Positions 28,581-36,063 of a DNA stretch of 64,000 bases are shown here, in pieces. This DNA comes from Lachnospiraceae bacterium (GTDB lineage: Bacteria > Bacillota > Clostridia > Lachnospirales > Lachnospiraceae): the NCBI GenBank assembly GCA_017615545.1, contig JAFZZY010000013.1, forward strand, positions 1 through 64,000. Reading direction: 5' to 3'. Both the position numbers and the translations under genes were made by a program. The notes below the pieces were generated by a model. The model saw only the letters and a list, made by a program, of their open reading frames with translations, was not told where the DNA came from and did not search any database. Position 1 is the stretch's first letter; the number at the start of each line of letters is the position of its first letter.

Positions 28581-29165
28581 CTATTCGTCCCCAAGGCGAT
28601 ACTTTTCTGCCATGTCCTTCGGACGGACGATGACTTCGTTCTTTTCGACCCGTACGATCGTAACGATCGAGCCCTGACGGATCACCTGTGTGGGATTATC
28701 CGCTTTCGCCGGATAGTTCGTCGTGATACCGTCAAACGTCGTAACACTGACCGAACCGAAACCGCCGGCAATGATCGTATTGACCACATGACCGTCACAG
28801 CCTACCAGGTCTTCGCGAGAAATCGTGGTGTGTTCCACCTTCCGCAATGTGCGGATCAGACTCTGAATGATAACCGCTCCGACATATCCGACTGCCACCG
28901 CGATAAGAACGACCATCCATGTTTTCAATGAGTCGCCCAGGATCTTACCCATGGCGCCGAACAGCATAAGGCCGACACAAATACTGTGAAGCGATACCGG
29001 CAAAAGTGAAATAGAGATATCACCGATATCGAACCCGAAGTCAAAACCGAGATCCGGTCCGTCTCCGTCTGTGTCAACGGAAGCATCAAATATTCCGCCA
29101 AGAAGCAGCGTGATCAACGGTATCGCAAAGCCAACAACCAGACAAATCGTATATACCGTATCCAT
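28581..29165 (-). CDS. NfeD/YuaF-like membrane protein
   Basis: This is the small membrane partner usually encoded next to flotillin. ATG 29165 (MDTVYTICLVVG) was chosen for its GGAGGGAG site; an in-frame ATG farther upstream has none. The 194 residues have three hydrophobic helices (about 3-25, 47-70 and 78-100) and a C-terminal beta-rich OB-like domain with VGCDGHVVNTIIAGGFGSV and GSIVTIVRVEKNEVIVRP. Separated from floT by 58 bases, it most likely forms a two-gene operon with it. Confidence 0.85.
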   Translation of the reverse strand: MDTVYTICLVVGFAIPLITLLLGGIFDASVDTDGDGPDLGFDFGFDIGDISISLLPVSLHSICVGLMLFGAMGKILGDSLKTWMVVLIAVAVGYVGAVIIQSLIRTLRKVEHTTISREDLVGCDGHVVNTIIAGGFGSVSVTTFDGITTNYPAKADNPTQVIRQGSIVTIVRVEKNEVIVRPKDMAEKYRLGDE

Positions 29166-29226
29166 GAAGCTCCCTCCTTCCTTGCGACAGTTATCGAAAA
29201 AATCTGTTTTTTCTGCTCGCAAGTGT

Positions 29227-29235
29227 ATTATATCA
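29227..29235 (-). promoter_or_regulatory. Extended -10 promoter candidate of the NfeD-flotillin operon
   Basis: On the minus strand TGATATAAT gives a TG-extended -10 hexamer with a perfect TATAAT. No convincing -35 hexamer is seen at 16-18 bases, as is usual for extended -10 promoters. It lies about 60 bases before the NfeD-like start. Confidence 0.55.
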
Positions 29236-29254
29236 AATCAAGGGCCGTGGTTTA

Positions 29255-30364
29255 TTACTTTTTTCTTTCACTTTTCGCACAAATATAGTTCTTTGCAACA
29301 AGCATCTCTGCACAGAGAACTGCACCGCCGGCAGCACCACGCAGGGTGTTGTGGGACAGGCCGACAAACTTCCAATCGTAGACTGTATCCTCACGCAGAC
29401 GGCCGACGCTTACGCCCATACCATTCTCGTAATCTACGTCCAGAGCGACCTGCGGACGATTGTCCAATTCCAGGTACTGGATGAACTGCTTCGGAGCGCT
29501 GGGCAGCTCGAGTTTCTGCGGCTCACCGGAAAATGCGAGAAGCTTCTCGATAAGCTGCTCCTTCGTTACTTTCTTCTTGAACTTAACGAAGACTGCCGCT
29601 GTATGTCCGTTCAGAACGGGAACGCGGATGCACTGGCATGTGATCACAGGGCTGGTAGCCGGAACGATCACGCCATCCTTAACCTCGCCCCACAGACGCA
29701 GAGGCTCCTTCTCACTCTTCTCTTCCTCACCGCCGATATACGGGATGATATTGCCCACCATCTCAGGCCAGTCTTTGAAAGTCTTACCTGCGCCGGAGAT
29801 CGCCTGATAAGTTGTAGCAACAACTTCGTAGGGCTCGAACTCTTTCCAAGCAGTAAGGACCGGAGCATAGCTCTGGATGGAGCAGTTCGGCTTAACAGCG
29901 ATGAAACCATACTTCGTACCCAGACGCTTCTTCTGTGCATCGATCACGTCGAAGTGCTCGGGGTTGATCTCCGGAACTACCATGGGAACATCCGGTGTCC
30001 AACGATGTGCGCTGTTGTTGGAAACAACAGGTGTCTCTGTCTTCGCATAAGCCTCCTCGGCTGCGGCGATGGCTTCCTTCGTACCTTCGTAAGCGCTGAA
30101 TACCATATCAACCTGAGAAGCAACCTTCTCAACTTCATCTACGTTCAAAACGACCAGTTTCTTAACTGCCTCCGGCATCGGGGTATCCATCTTCCAACGA
30201 TCGCCGACAGCTTCCTCATATGTCTTACCGGCGGAACGAGGGCTCGCTGCAACAGCAACGACCTCAAACCAGGGGTGCTCTGCCAGGATGGAGATAAAAC
30301 GCTGTCCTACCATACCTGTTGCGCCCAAAACGCCGACTTTTAATTTCTTGTCCAATCTCTTCAT
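29255..30364 (-). CDS. asd: Aspartate-semialdehyde dehydrogenase
   Basis: Asd reduces aspartyl phosphate to aspartate semialdehyde for lysine, diaminopimelate, threonine and methionine synthesis. The 369 residues begin with KVGVLGATGMVGQRF (NADP fold). The active-site Cys is in KPNCSIQSY, and the second motif contains SGEPQKLELPSAPKQFI. The spacing and NCS context fit the archaeal/fungal-like Asd subgroup also found in Clostridia and Bacteroidetes. ATG 30364 was chosen for GGAGGACATT over two in-frame ATGs slightly upstream. No lysine riboswitch is recognisable in the short leader. Confidence 0.94.
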   Translation of the reverse strand: MKRLDKKLKVGVLGATGMVGQRFISILAEHPWFEVVAVAASPRSAGKTYEEAVGDRWKMDTPMPEAVKKLVVLNVDEVEKVASQVDMVFSAYEGTKEAIAAAEEAYAKTETPVVSNNSAHRWTPDVPMVVPEINPEHFDVIDAQKKRLGTKYGFIAVKPNCSIQSYAPVLTAWKEFEPYEVVATTYQAISGAGKTFKDWPEMVGNIIPYIGGEEEKSEKEPLRLWGEVKDGVIVPATSPVITCQCIRVPVLNGHTAAVFVKFKKKVTKEQLIEKLLAFSGEPQKLELPSAPKQFIQYLELDNRPQVALDVDYENGMGVSVGRLREDTVYDWKFVGLSHNTLRGAAGGAVLCAEMLVAKNYICAKSERKK

Positions 30365-30467
30365 AATGTCCTCCATTCCGATGTCCACCGTGAAAAGTCA
30401 AATTTCCGTCCCACGCGGACATTCCTCTATTTGATGTGCGACTCCGGCAAATACCTCTAAAACGTAA

Positions 30468-30502
30468 GATAGTAGCGACGAGAAATCTCCATCGCTACTA
30501 TC
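30468..30502 (-). terminator. Terminator of the tRNA-Thr gene
   Basis: GATAGTAGCGA and TCGCTACTATC form a perfect 11-base-pair stem around a 13-base loop with a small inner GAG/CTC stem. TTACGTTTT follows on the minus strand. It starts 5 bases after the end of the tRNA. Confidence 0.75.
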
Positions 30503-30506
30503 AATA

Positions 30507-30579
30507 AGCTCCTGGGGGGACTCGAACCCCCGACCTGCGCATTACGAATGCGACGCGCTACCAGCTGCGCTACAGAAGC
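30507..30579 (-). tRNA. tRNA-Thr (anticodon CGT)
   Basis: The 73-base sequence folds as a full cloverleaf. The acceptor GCTTCTG pairs with CAGGAGC, the D stem is GCGC/GCGC, and the T arm is GGGGG-TTCGAGT-CCCCC. The anticodon loop TTCGTAA carries CGT in positions 34-36, reading ACG (Thr). The anticodon stem has one mismatch at its outermost pair (27-43). CCA is not encoded, as is common for some Firmicutes tRNAs. It is a single-gene unit with its own promoter and terminator. Confidence 0.93.
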
Positions 30580-30606
30580 AACCATATGTTTTAGGCTGAT
30601 CGCCGT

Positions 30607-30623
30607 GTCATCTTTAAGATGAC
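30607..30623 (-). repeat. Palindrome between promoter and tRNA-Thr
   Basis: GTCATCTT and AAGATGAC flank a single central base. It lies between the promoter and the 5' end of the tRNA, so it would be in the primary transcript leader, or could help terminate the upstream MATE gene. Confidence 0.4.
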
Positions 30624-30630
30624 TTACGTT

Positions 30631-30659
30631 ATGTTAACACATTGAATATGGTATGTCAA
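30631..30659 (-). promoter_or_regulatory. Promoter of tRNA-Thr
   Basis: Minus strand: a perfect TTGACA, 17 bases, TAACAT. The -35 hexamer overlaps the stop codon region of the MATE gene. Spacing to the tRNA 5' end is about 50 bases. Confidence 0.75.
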
Positions 30660-32035
30660 GCATTTTTTTGCCTGTTTTCCTTGAATTTTCTGCTCAGTAT
30701 CAGGAAGCAGATCAGATGAACGCTGAAGGTGAGCGCCCACGAGATCGGATAGGTAATATAGATCATGCTCGCGTTGTGGAATCGCGGGATCCGGAACACC
30801 GTCCAAAGCCAGATCAGACGCAGGAAACATGCGCCGATCAGCGATACGATGGTCGGCATGACCGAATAGCCCATGCCGCGGATCGAGCCGACGCAGACAT
30901 CCATCATACCACAGAGCATGTAGGTCGTCATGATCATCCACAAGCGCACCATGCCCGCATCGATGATCTCGGGATTTCCCGAATAGATACCAAGGAGCGG
31001 CCGTCCGAAGAAAAGTGCCAGATATCCCAGAACCGTGCCTACCACGATGACGCTCGCTTCCGTCGTCCAAAAGATGGGACGTACCCTGTGCATTTTGCCG
31101 GCACCCAGGTTCTGACTGGTAAATGAAATAGACACCTGATGAAAGGCGTTCATCGATACATAGACGAAGCCCTCGATATTCATCGCGATGGAATTGCCGT
31201 CGATGACCATGTCGCCGAGTTCATTGACCGAGGACTGGATCACTACGTTCGCCAGAGAAAAGATCACACCTTGGAATCCGGCAGGCAGACCGATCCGCGC
31301 TACGCGCTTCAGGATGTGCCGCTTGAGGTACGGATGGCGCAGATCAAAGTGAAGTTCGCCCTTCTCTCTCATCAGGCACCGTACGACTAAGACTGCGGAC
31401 AATGTCTGCGACAGAATGGTCGCAAGCGCAACGCCTGCAACATCCATCTGGAATACGATGACGAAGATCAGATTCAGTACCACGTTCAGCGCACCGGCGA
31501 TCGTCAGGTAGGTCAGCGGTCGACGTGTATCGCCGACTGAACGCAGGATCGAGCTTCCGAAATTGTAGACCATCATCGAGGGCATGCCGAGGAAGTACAC
31601 CGTCAGGTAAATGACCGCCTTATCGAGGATCTCGCCCTTTGCGTTCATCAGGATCAGGATCGGACGGACGAAACTAATGCCGACGACCATCAGAAGAAGT
31701 CCGGAGATCACGGCGATACCCAAAGAAGTATGGATCGTGTCCTTCAACTTCTCATGCTGCTTGGATGCATAATAGCGCGCGACTAAAACGCCGGTGCCCA
31801 CGGAGAGCCCGACGAACAGATTCGTCAGCAGATTGATCAGCGATCCCGTACAGCCGACCGCGCCCAACGACGAGTCGCCGGCATACTGACCGACGACGAC
31901 GATGTCCGCCGCGTTGAACAAAAGCTGCAGGATGCTCGAAAGCATCAGTGGGACCGCAAACTTAATGATATTCGGTAACAAGGCTCCTTCGAGCATATCC
32001 ACTCTCTTGGAACCGGTTCTATGATTCATACTCAC
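30656..32035 (-). CDS. MATE-family multidrug/metabolite efflux transporter
   Basis: This is a Na+ or H+ coupled exporter with about 12 membrane helices in 459 residues. NIIKFAVPLMLSSILQLLFN and ADIVVVGQYAGDSSLGAVG near the start are typical of the DinF/NorM-like branch common in Clostridia. The C-terminus is basic (RKFKENRQKNA). The start is GTG 32035, six bases after a GGAG; ATG 32029 is a close alternative. It begins 3 bases after the stop of the lipoprotein gene. The substrate cannot be predicted. Confidence 0.93.
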   Translation of the reverse strand: MSMNHRTGSKRVDMLEGALLPNIIKFAVPLMLSSILQLLFNAADIVVVGQYAGDSSLGAVGCTGSLINLLTNLFVGLSVGTGVLVARYYASKQHEKLKDTIHTSLGIAVISGLLLMVVGISFVRPILILMNAKGEILDKAVIYLTVYFLGMPSMMVYNFGSSILRSVGDTRRPLTYLTIAGALNVVLNLIFVIVFQMDVAGVALATILSQTLSAVLVVRCLMREKGELHFDLRHPYLKRHILKRVARIGLPAGFQGVIFSLANVVIQSSVNELGDMVIDGNSIAMNIEGFVYVSMNAFHQVSISFTSQNLGAGKMHRVRPIFWTTEASVIVVGTVLGYLALFFGRPLLGIYSGNPEIIDAGMVRLWMIMTTYMLCGMMDVCVGSIRGMGYSVMPTIVSLIGACFLRLIWLWTVFRIPRFHNASMIYITYPISWALTFSVHLICFLILSRKFKENRQKNA

Positions 32036-32038
32036 TAT

Positions 32039-33370
32039 TTACTCCATCAGGAAGGACCAGTCCATATTCCAGTACTCGCCATAAACCCCCGGCGTCAGAC
32101 TCTTCCATGTCTCCCGGTCGCAATCGACCTTAAAATGATAATTCCCCGCGGCATCAAAGCGGATGTACTCTCCGTTCTTCATGACCTCGCAGAGCGCGTT
32201 TTTCTTTAAATATTCCTGCTTCCAATGCTCGACGAATACCTCGGGAAGCTGGAAGTCATCATAGCAAAAGTACGTCGGATAATATCCGTCCACGCACGAG
32301 GACAGGTCTACCGTGAAGAAGAAATTCCTCACGCGGCCGATGATATACGGAACGTCATCTACGTAGGATGTCACCCATTCTCCGTAGATCTTTTGATCCT
32401 TAAAAGCATCCATCACGTAGACGAAGCTCTCCTCGCCGTACATTTCGCAGGTATTGTCAAACAGACGACGACAGGTCGTCTCATGCATCCAGTAAAAATC
32501 CGCCTTATGATCGGCGTTCAGGGACAGAACAAAATCGCCGCCCACGTAGATCCCCAGCAGGGTCTGACTGCTTTCGCCTTCCGTCTTCATATCGGTAAAC
32601 TTCACCAGATCGCCGACACGAACCTGGTCACGGCTGACTTCGGCCCCGTAGGTTTCGATCTCTTCCGCCGTGTACGGCAGGCGGATCCCGTGCTTCCCGT
32701 AGATCTCGCGGACGAACAGAGCCGACCGCTGTGTCAGCGTGAGTTCACTTCCGTTCAACGCCATAACGGAGAACGGATCGCTCTTCTCGGGTTTATATGC
32801 GACCGAAAGGTATTTGAGCGCTGAAACGAGCGGCTTCTGTCCGGACAATGCTTTACTTGAGGCGACATCCACATCACAACTTGTGTTGCCGTCCTTCATG
32901 CCCGCGACAGCAGGAACGATCACATCGCAAGATAAACCGTCGTACGTGATCGTGAATGTATTGTCCCCGACCTTAAGAAGTTTATATAGGTCCGCATTCC
33001 AGCCCGCAGGGTTCTCTTCGAGGATCTCCTCGCCCTGCATCACACGTACCTGAAGATCCTTGATCTCCACGCGTTCCCTTTCGAAGCGCTCAGGTCCTAC
33101 ATAGGTCACCGTAAGAACACGAGGCTCGGTCTCGGGTTCGGTCGTCGTCGCCTTCGTCGTTGCAGGATCCGTCGTGGTCTCTGCTGCTTTTGTTTCCGGC
33201 GCGTTATCTTCCGTAGAATCCGCAGAAAAAGAAGGCCCCTCCTTTAAAGCGGCTGTCGTCCCGGCGATGCCCGGGGTATCCGGCTCCGTCGCCGGATCCT
33301 GCCCGTTCTTACAGGAGCATAGTCCGGAAAACAATATGAGCAAACACAGGATACTGACAACTCTTCGCAA
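32039..33370 (-). CDS. Lipoprotein with Ig-like domain and degenerate NlpC/P60-like domain
   Basis: No named family was recognised. The 443 residues start with a lipoprotein signal whose lipobox is LCSC (Cys20), a Thr/Glu/Pro linker (60-83), then an Ig-like domain (about 85-153) that resembles the one in the hydrolase at 16654-18276. Residues 205-300 follow the NlpC/P60 pattern (VREIYGKHGIRLPYTAEEIE, VRVGDLVKF, LLGIYVGG), but the position of the catalytic Cys reads TQRS and the His of HVGIY is Leu. It is therefore probably a non-catalytic relative that binds wall or partners. The C-terminal third is unassigned. The start is TTG 33370 behind AGGGGG. Confidence 0.6.
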   Translation of the reverse strand: MRRVVSILCLLILFSGLCSCKNGQDPATEPDTPGIAGTTAALKEGPSFSADSTEDNAPETKAAETTTDPATTKATTTEPETEPRVLTVTYVGPERFERERVEIKDLQVRVMQGEEILEENPAGWNADLYKLLKVGDNTFTITYDGLSCDVIVPAVAGMKDGNTSCDVDVASSKALSGQKPLVSALKYLSVAYKPEKSDPFSVMALNGSELTLTQRSALFVREIYGKHGIRLPYTAEEIETYGAEVSRDQVRVGDLVKFTDMKTEGESSQTLLGIYVGGDFVLSLNADHKADFYWMHETTCRRLFDNTCEMYGEESFVYVMDAFKDQKIYGEWVTSYVDDVPYIIGRVRNFFFTVDLSSCVDGYYPTYFCYDDFQLPEVFVEHWKQEYLKKNALCEVMKNGEYIRFDAAGNYHFKVDCDRETWKSLTPGVYGEYWNMDWSFLME

Positions 33371-33387
33371 AGAAAGGTCCCCCTTTT

Positions 33388-34785
33388 TTATCTGCCTTGA
33401 TAGTTAGAAAGCTTCGTATAGGCCTGCGCAGACCACTGACTTTCGGGATCGATCGCGATCAGTTTGTTCAGGCACTCACGCATGGCATTGACGTCACCGA
33501 CCGATTCATAGCTGAGAGCCAGATAGTAAAGCACCGGCTCCGAATCCGGCTTCAGGGTATTGGCCTGCAACAGATACTGGATCGACCGCTCGTAGTCCAA
33601 CTGGTCGCGATACCGCAAACCACAGTAGTACAGGCGGTACCACATCTCCTCATGCATATCGTCTTTGATCGCACGGTATGCCTCAGCGTAGACTTTATCG
33701 CCGGACTGGGAATCGAGATCCAGATATGCATTCATCGCCTTGAGGTAGTCCTCATCGACGTACATCTTCATAACGCCGATCAGCGTCTGATACTCTTCGA
33801 TCTGCTTGCGTAGATCCGAGATCGTTTCGGTCGCGGTCGACGCATCATTTTCCCTTTCACTCAGGCTTCGCTCCAGCCGGGCGACATCGTCCTGCAGGTT
33901 CGAATTATCAGTCTGCAACCGCATGATCTCCGTTCGCAGGTTCGAAACCTGCGTGAGACTGTCGGTCAGCATGGCTCGCGCCTCACCCTGCTCGATCCTT
34001 CGCACCGAAGGCACGACGATGAAATAGATGAGTAAGGCTCCAAGTAGGAAACCGATCGCGATATACATCGCGTAAACAACATAAGAACTGTATTCCCGGA
34101 TCGCAGATGCCGGGGTAATAACTCCATCCTCCTCGGATGCAAACCGCCCTTTCACTACATCGGACAATGATGTATCATTCCTGCGGGCTTCATTGATCGC
34201 CTCTAAATAACGGATGGTCGTCGAGTCACCGCAATCGATGGCCGCGCAACGCTTCAGCAGACGCTCCGCCTTCGTGTAAGCGCCATCCTGCATGTACAAA
34301 AGCGCCAGCAGCTGATATGCCTTAACGTTGTTGTACGGTTTGGAAACGATCCGCTTCAGCGACAGCAGCGCCAGATCGCGGCTGCCCACCTCCAGATAAT
34401 GCAGCGCATTATTATATCGGTGCAGGTTTGCCGACAGTGCCTTCTGCGTCGTTTCCACTTGCTTAAGATAGCCGTCGGCAGGATTATCCTTATCGTTCAG
34501 GTTCTTACTGATGACCCACTCACGCAGAGCGTAAACCAACTCGCCAAGTTCATAATAGATCAACCCGAGGAGATTTCGCGCTTCGTAGTTTTTCTTATTC
34601 AGATTTAAACATTGGTGCAATGCTGTCAGCGCTCCGGTCAGATCCCGTCGCTTCGCGCGCTCCAATCCCAGATTGTAATATGAGTTCGACGTTTGAATGA
34701 TCTCTCGATACAACCGGATATCGGTACCGCATGTCAGGCAGACGTCCTGCTTCGACAGCTTCGCCCCGCATATCAAACATTGCAT
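33388..34785 (-). CDS. Zinc-ribbon and TPR protein with one membrane helix
   Basis: The 465 residues begin with a CLICG...CLTCG zinc ribbon (Cys3, 6, 16, 19), followed by TPR-like helices (about 35-200) and one membrane helix (about 233-256). An extended coiled coil (about 265-330) and further TPR repeats (about 345-460) follow. With the ribbon inside, the coiled coil and second TPR block would lie outside the cell. That points to a scaffold protein linking cytoplasm and wall, but no specific function is known to me. ATG 34785 has an AAGGAG site and lies 3 bases after the 47-residue gene. Confidence 0.75.
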   Translation of the reverse strand: MQCLICGAKLSKQDVCLTCGTDIRLYREIIQTSNSYYNLGLERAKRRDLTGALTALHQCLNLNKKNYEARNLLGLIYYELGELVYALREWVISKNLNDKDNPADGYLKQVETTQKALSANLHRYNNALHYLEVGSRDLALLSLKRIVSKPYNNVKAYQLLALLYMQDGAYTKAERLLKRCAAIDCGDSTTIRYLEAINEARRNDTSLSDVVKGRFASEEDGVITPASAIREYSSYVVYAMYIAIGFLLGALLIYFIVVPSVRRIEQGEARAMLTDSLTQVSNLRTEIMRLQTDNSNLQDDVARLERSLSERENDASTATETISDLRKQIEEYQTLIGVMKMYVDEDYLKAMNAYLDLDSQSGDKVYAEAYRAIKDDMHEEMWYRLYYCGLRYRDQLDYERSIQYLLQANTLKPDSEPVLYYLALSYESVGDVNAMRECLNKLIAIDPESQWSAQAYTKLSNYQGR

Positions 34786-34788
34786 GTT

Positions 34789-34932
34789 TTACTCCTTATC
34801 CGATGTGTCCTTCAAGATCCTGGCCAATATATCAGTAACATCCACCAACGGTGTATTTTTTATCGTCTCCTCGGTATCTTTTAACTCGAGGCTCGGTTTA
34901 AACTTCGTAAGCTCTTCTTCAAAATTCAACAT
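34789..34932 (-). CDS. 47-residue acidic protein of unknown function
   Basis: ATG 34932 has a GGAGG site at 8 bases and a clear promoter upstream, so this short gene is likely real; an in-frame upstream ATG has no ribosome site. The product (MLNFEEELTKF... ending TSDKE) is acidic and predicted helical, with no membrane segment and no Cys. It is tightly coupled to the TPR membrane protein gene (3-base gap) and may be its small partner. No family was recognised. Confidence 0.7.
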   Translation of the reverse strand: MLNFEEELTKFKPSLELKDTEETIKNTPLVDVTDILARILKDTSDKE

Positions 34933-34963
34933 GTGAAAAACCTCCGCGGAAAGTTTACATTTT

Positions 34964-34992
34964 ATTATACTTGTTTTACGCGGAAAATGCAA
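34964..34992 (-). promoter_or_regulatory. Promoter of the 47-residue/TPR/lipoprotein/MATE operon
   Basis: Minus strand: TTGCAT, 17 bases, a perfect TATAAT. The leader then contains TTTCCGCGGAGGTTTTT, the same 17 bases as in the leader of the NlpC/P60 gene at 18276. Confidence 0.8.
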
Positions 34993-35011
34993 GCACGTAA
35001 ACGAAGAAGCC

Positions 35012-35037
35012 GCGTCGCAGGAAGGTTCCTGCAACAC
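35012..35037 (-). terminator. Terminator-like hairpin after the ATP-grasp gene
   Basis: GTGTTGCAGGAA pairs with TTCCTGCGACGC through 12 positions including two G-U pairs, with a very short turn. The following sequence is only moderately T-rich. It sits between the end of the clpB cluster and the next promoter, where a terminator is expected. Confidence 0.5.
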
Positions 35038-35044
35038 AGCTTTA

Positions 35045-36052
35045 TCAATTCTTCAGGCTTTTCTCGATGGCCTTTGTATAGATCTTTTTTGCGAGTTTGT
35101 AGCACTCTTCGTTATAGGATGCGAGATTCTCCATCATAACGCCGTTATTGACCTCGAGGATCATGTAGCGGTCATCGTAGGTGCGGATCACGTCGCAGGA
35201 TACAAAACGGAGTTTGAATGCATCCGTGACCTTTTGCGCCAGTTCGACCGCTTTTGCGGCGGCTTCGGCGTCCGCATCGGACACGGGGCTCTTTTTAGAA
35301 ACCGGATATAAGATCTCAGGCGCTGCTCCCTGCCCCAGATTATGCTTCCAGGACAGTACATAACTCTCGCCCTTCTTCGGCACGTACGCACCCTTCTTAT
35401 GCTTTTTGTCTCCGTGCTCAAAATCGTAGGAAACCGTCTCACCGGATAACAATCGATCAGCAAACGCGGGATCCTCCGCCACTTTTATCAAAAGCAGTTC
35501 CTGCACGGTGTGCTCACCGTCACCGATCAGCTGCGGACGACATTTCCGGAAAACCACCTGAACCTTCCCGTCGAGCATGATGCACCGCATCTCGTCGCGG
35601 ATCGGAATATAGGGGGAAATGCACATGGAAGGCGCCTCCGTATAGATGCAATGCGCGGCGTACTCAAGTTCCTTCTGTGTCTCTGCCACAAAGACCAGAT
35701 GGCCACCGGTGCCCTGATTATCCTTACAAACGACCTTTTTATATTTCTTTAAAAGCGCCGCCATATCGGCATAGTAACCGGTATCGCCGAAGATGTACTC
35801 GGGATGGGCAGGCGACATAAAGCAGGTGTGCGGAACACAGGGGATGCCCAGATGCTCCATCATATCGGCCGCGATCGACTTATCCTTACAAACGGCTGCC
35901 TGCGCGGCCAGATCCAGCCCGAACTGATAGCCGAATATGAATGCCTTTTTATCATCCTTCGAAAGCAGAAAGGCCCAGTCCCCGGAAAAACCGGTGCATG
36001 TGATCCCTTTCTCCTGACAGATTTCTTTGATCAATTTGACAAATGTACTCAT
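35045..36052 (-). CDS. ATP-grasp ligase of unknown substrate
   Basis: The 335 residues fit an ATP-grasp carboxylate-amine ligase of the RimK/cyanophycin-synthetase type. An N-terminal lobe precedes CKDKSIAADMMEHLGIPCVP (about 74-93), typical of the entry to this fold. KVVCKDNQGTGGHLVF (about 127-142) is the glycine-rich ATP loop, and YMILEVNNGVMMEN near 305 carries the Mg-binding Glu and Asn. ATG 36052 has an AGGAGAAC site and lies 11 bases after the Mur-type ligase. Cyanophycin synthetase joins the same two ligase types in one protein, so the two genes may act on one substrate; the substrate is unknown. Confidence 0.75.
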   Translation of the reverse strand: MSTFVKLIKEICQEKGITCTGFSGDWAFLLSKDDKKAFIFGYQFGLDLAAQAAVCKDKSIAADMMEHLGIPCVPHTCFMSPAHPEYIFGDTGYYADMAALLKKYKKVVCKDNQGTGGHLVFVAETQKELEYAAHCIYTEAPSMCISPYIPIRDEMRCIMLDGKVQVVFRKCRPQLIGDGEHTVQELLLIKVAEDPAFADRLLSGETVSYDFEHGDKKHKKGAYVPKKGESYVLSWKHNLGQGAAPEILYPVSKKSPVSDADAEAAAKAVELAQKVTDAFKLRFVSCDVIRTYDDRYMILEVNNGVMMENLASYNEECYKLAKKIYTKAIEKSLKN

Positions 36053-36063
36053 AGTTCTCCTGT

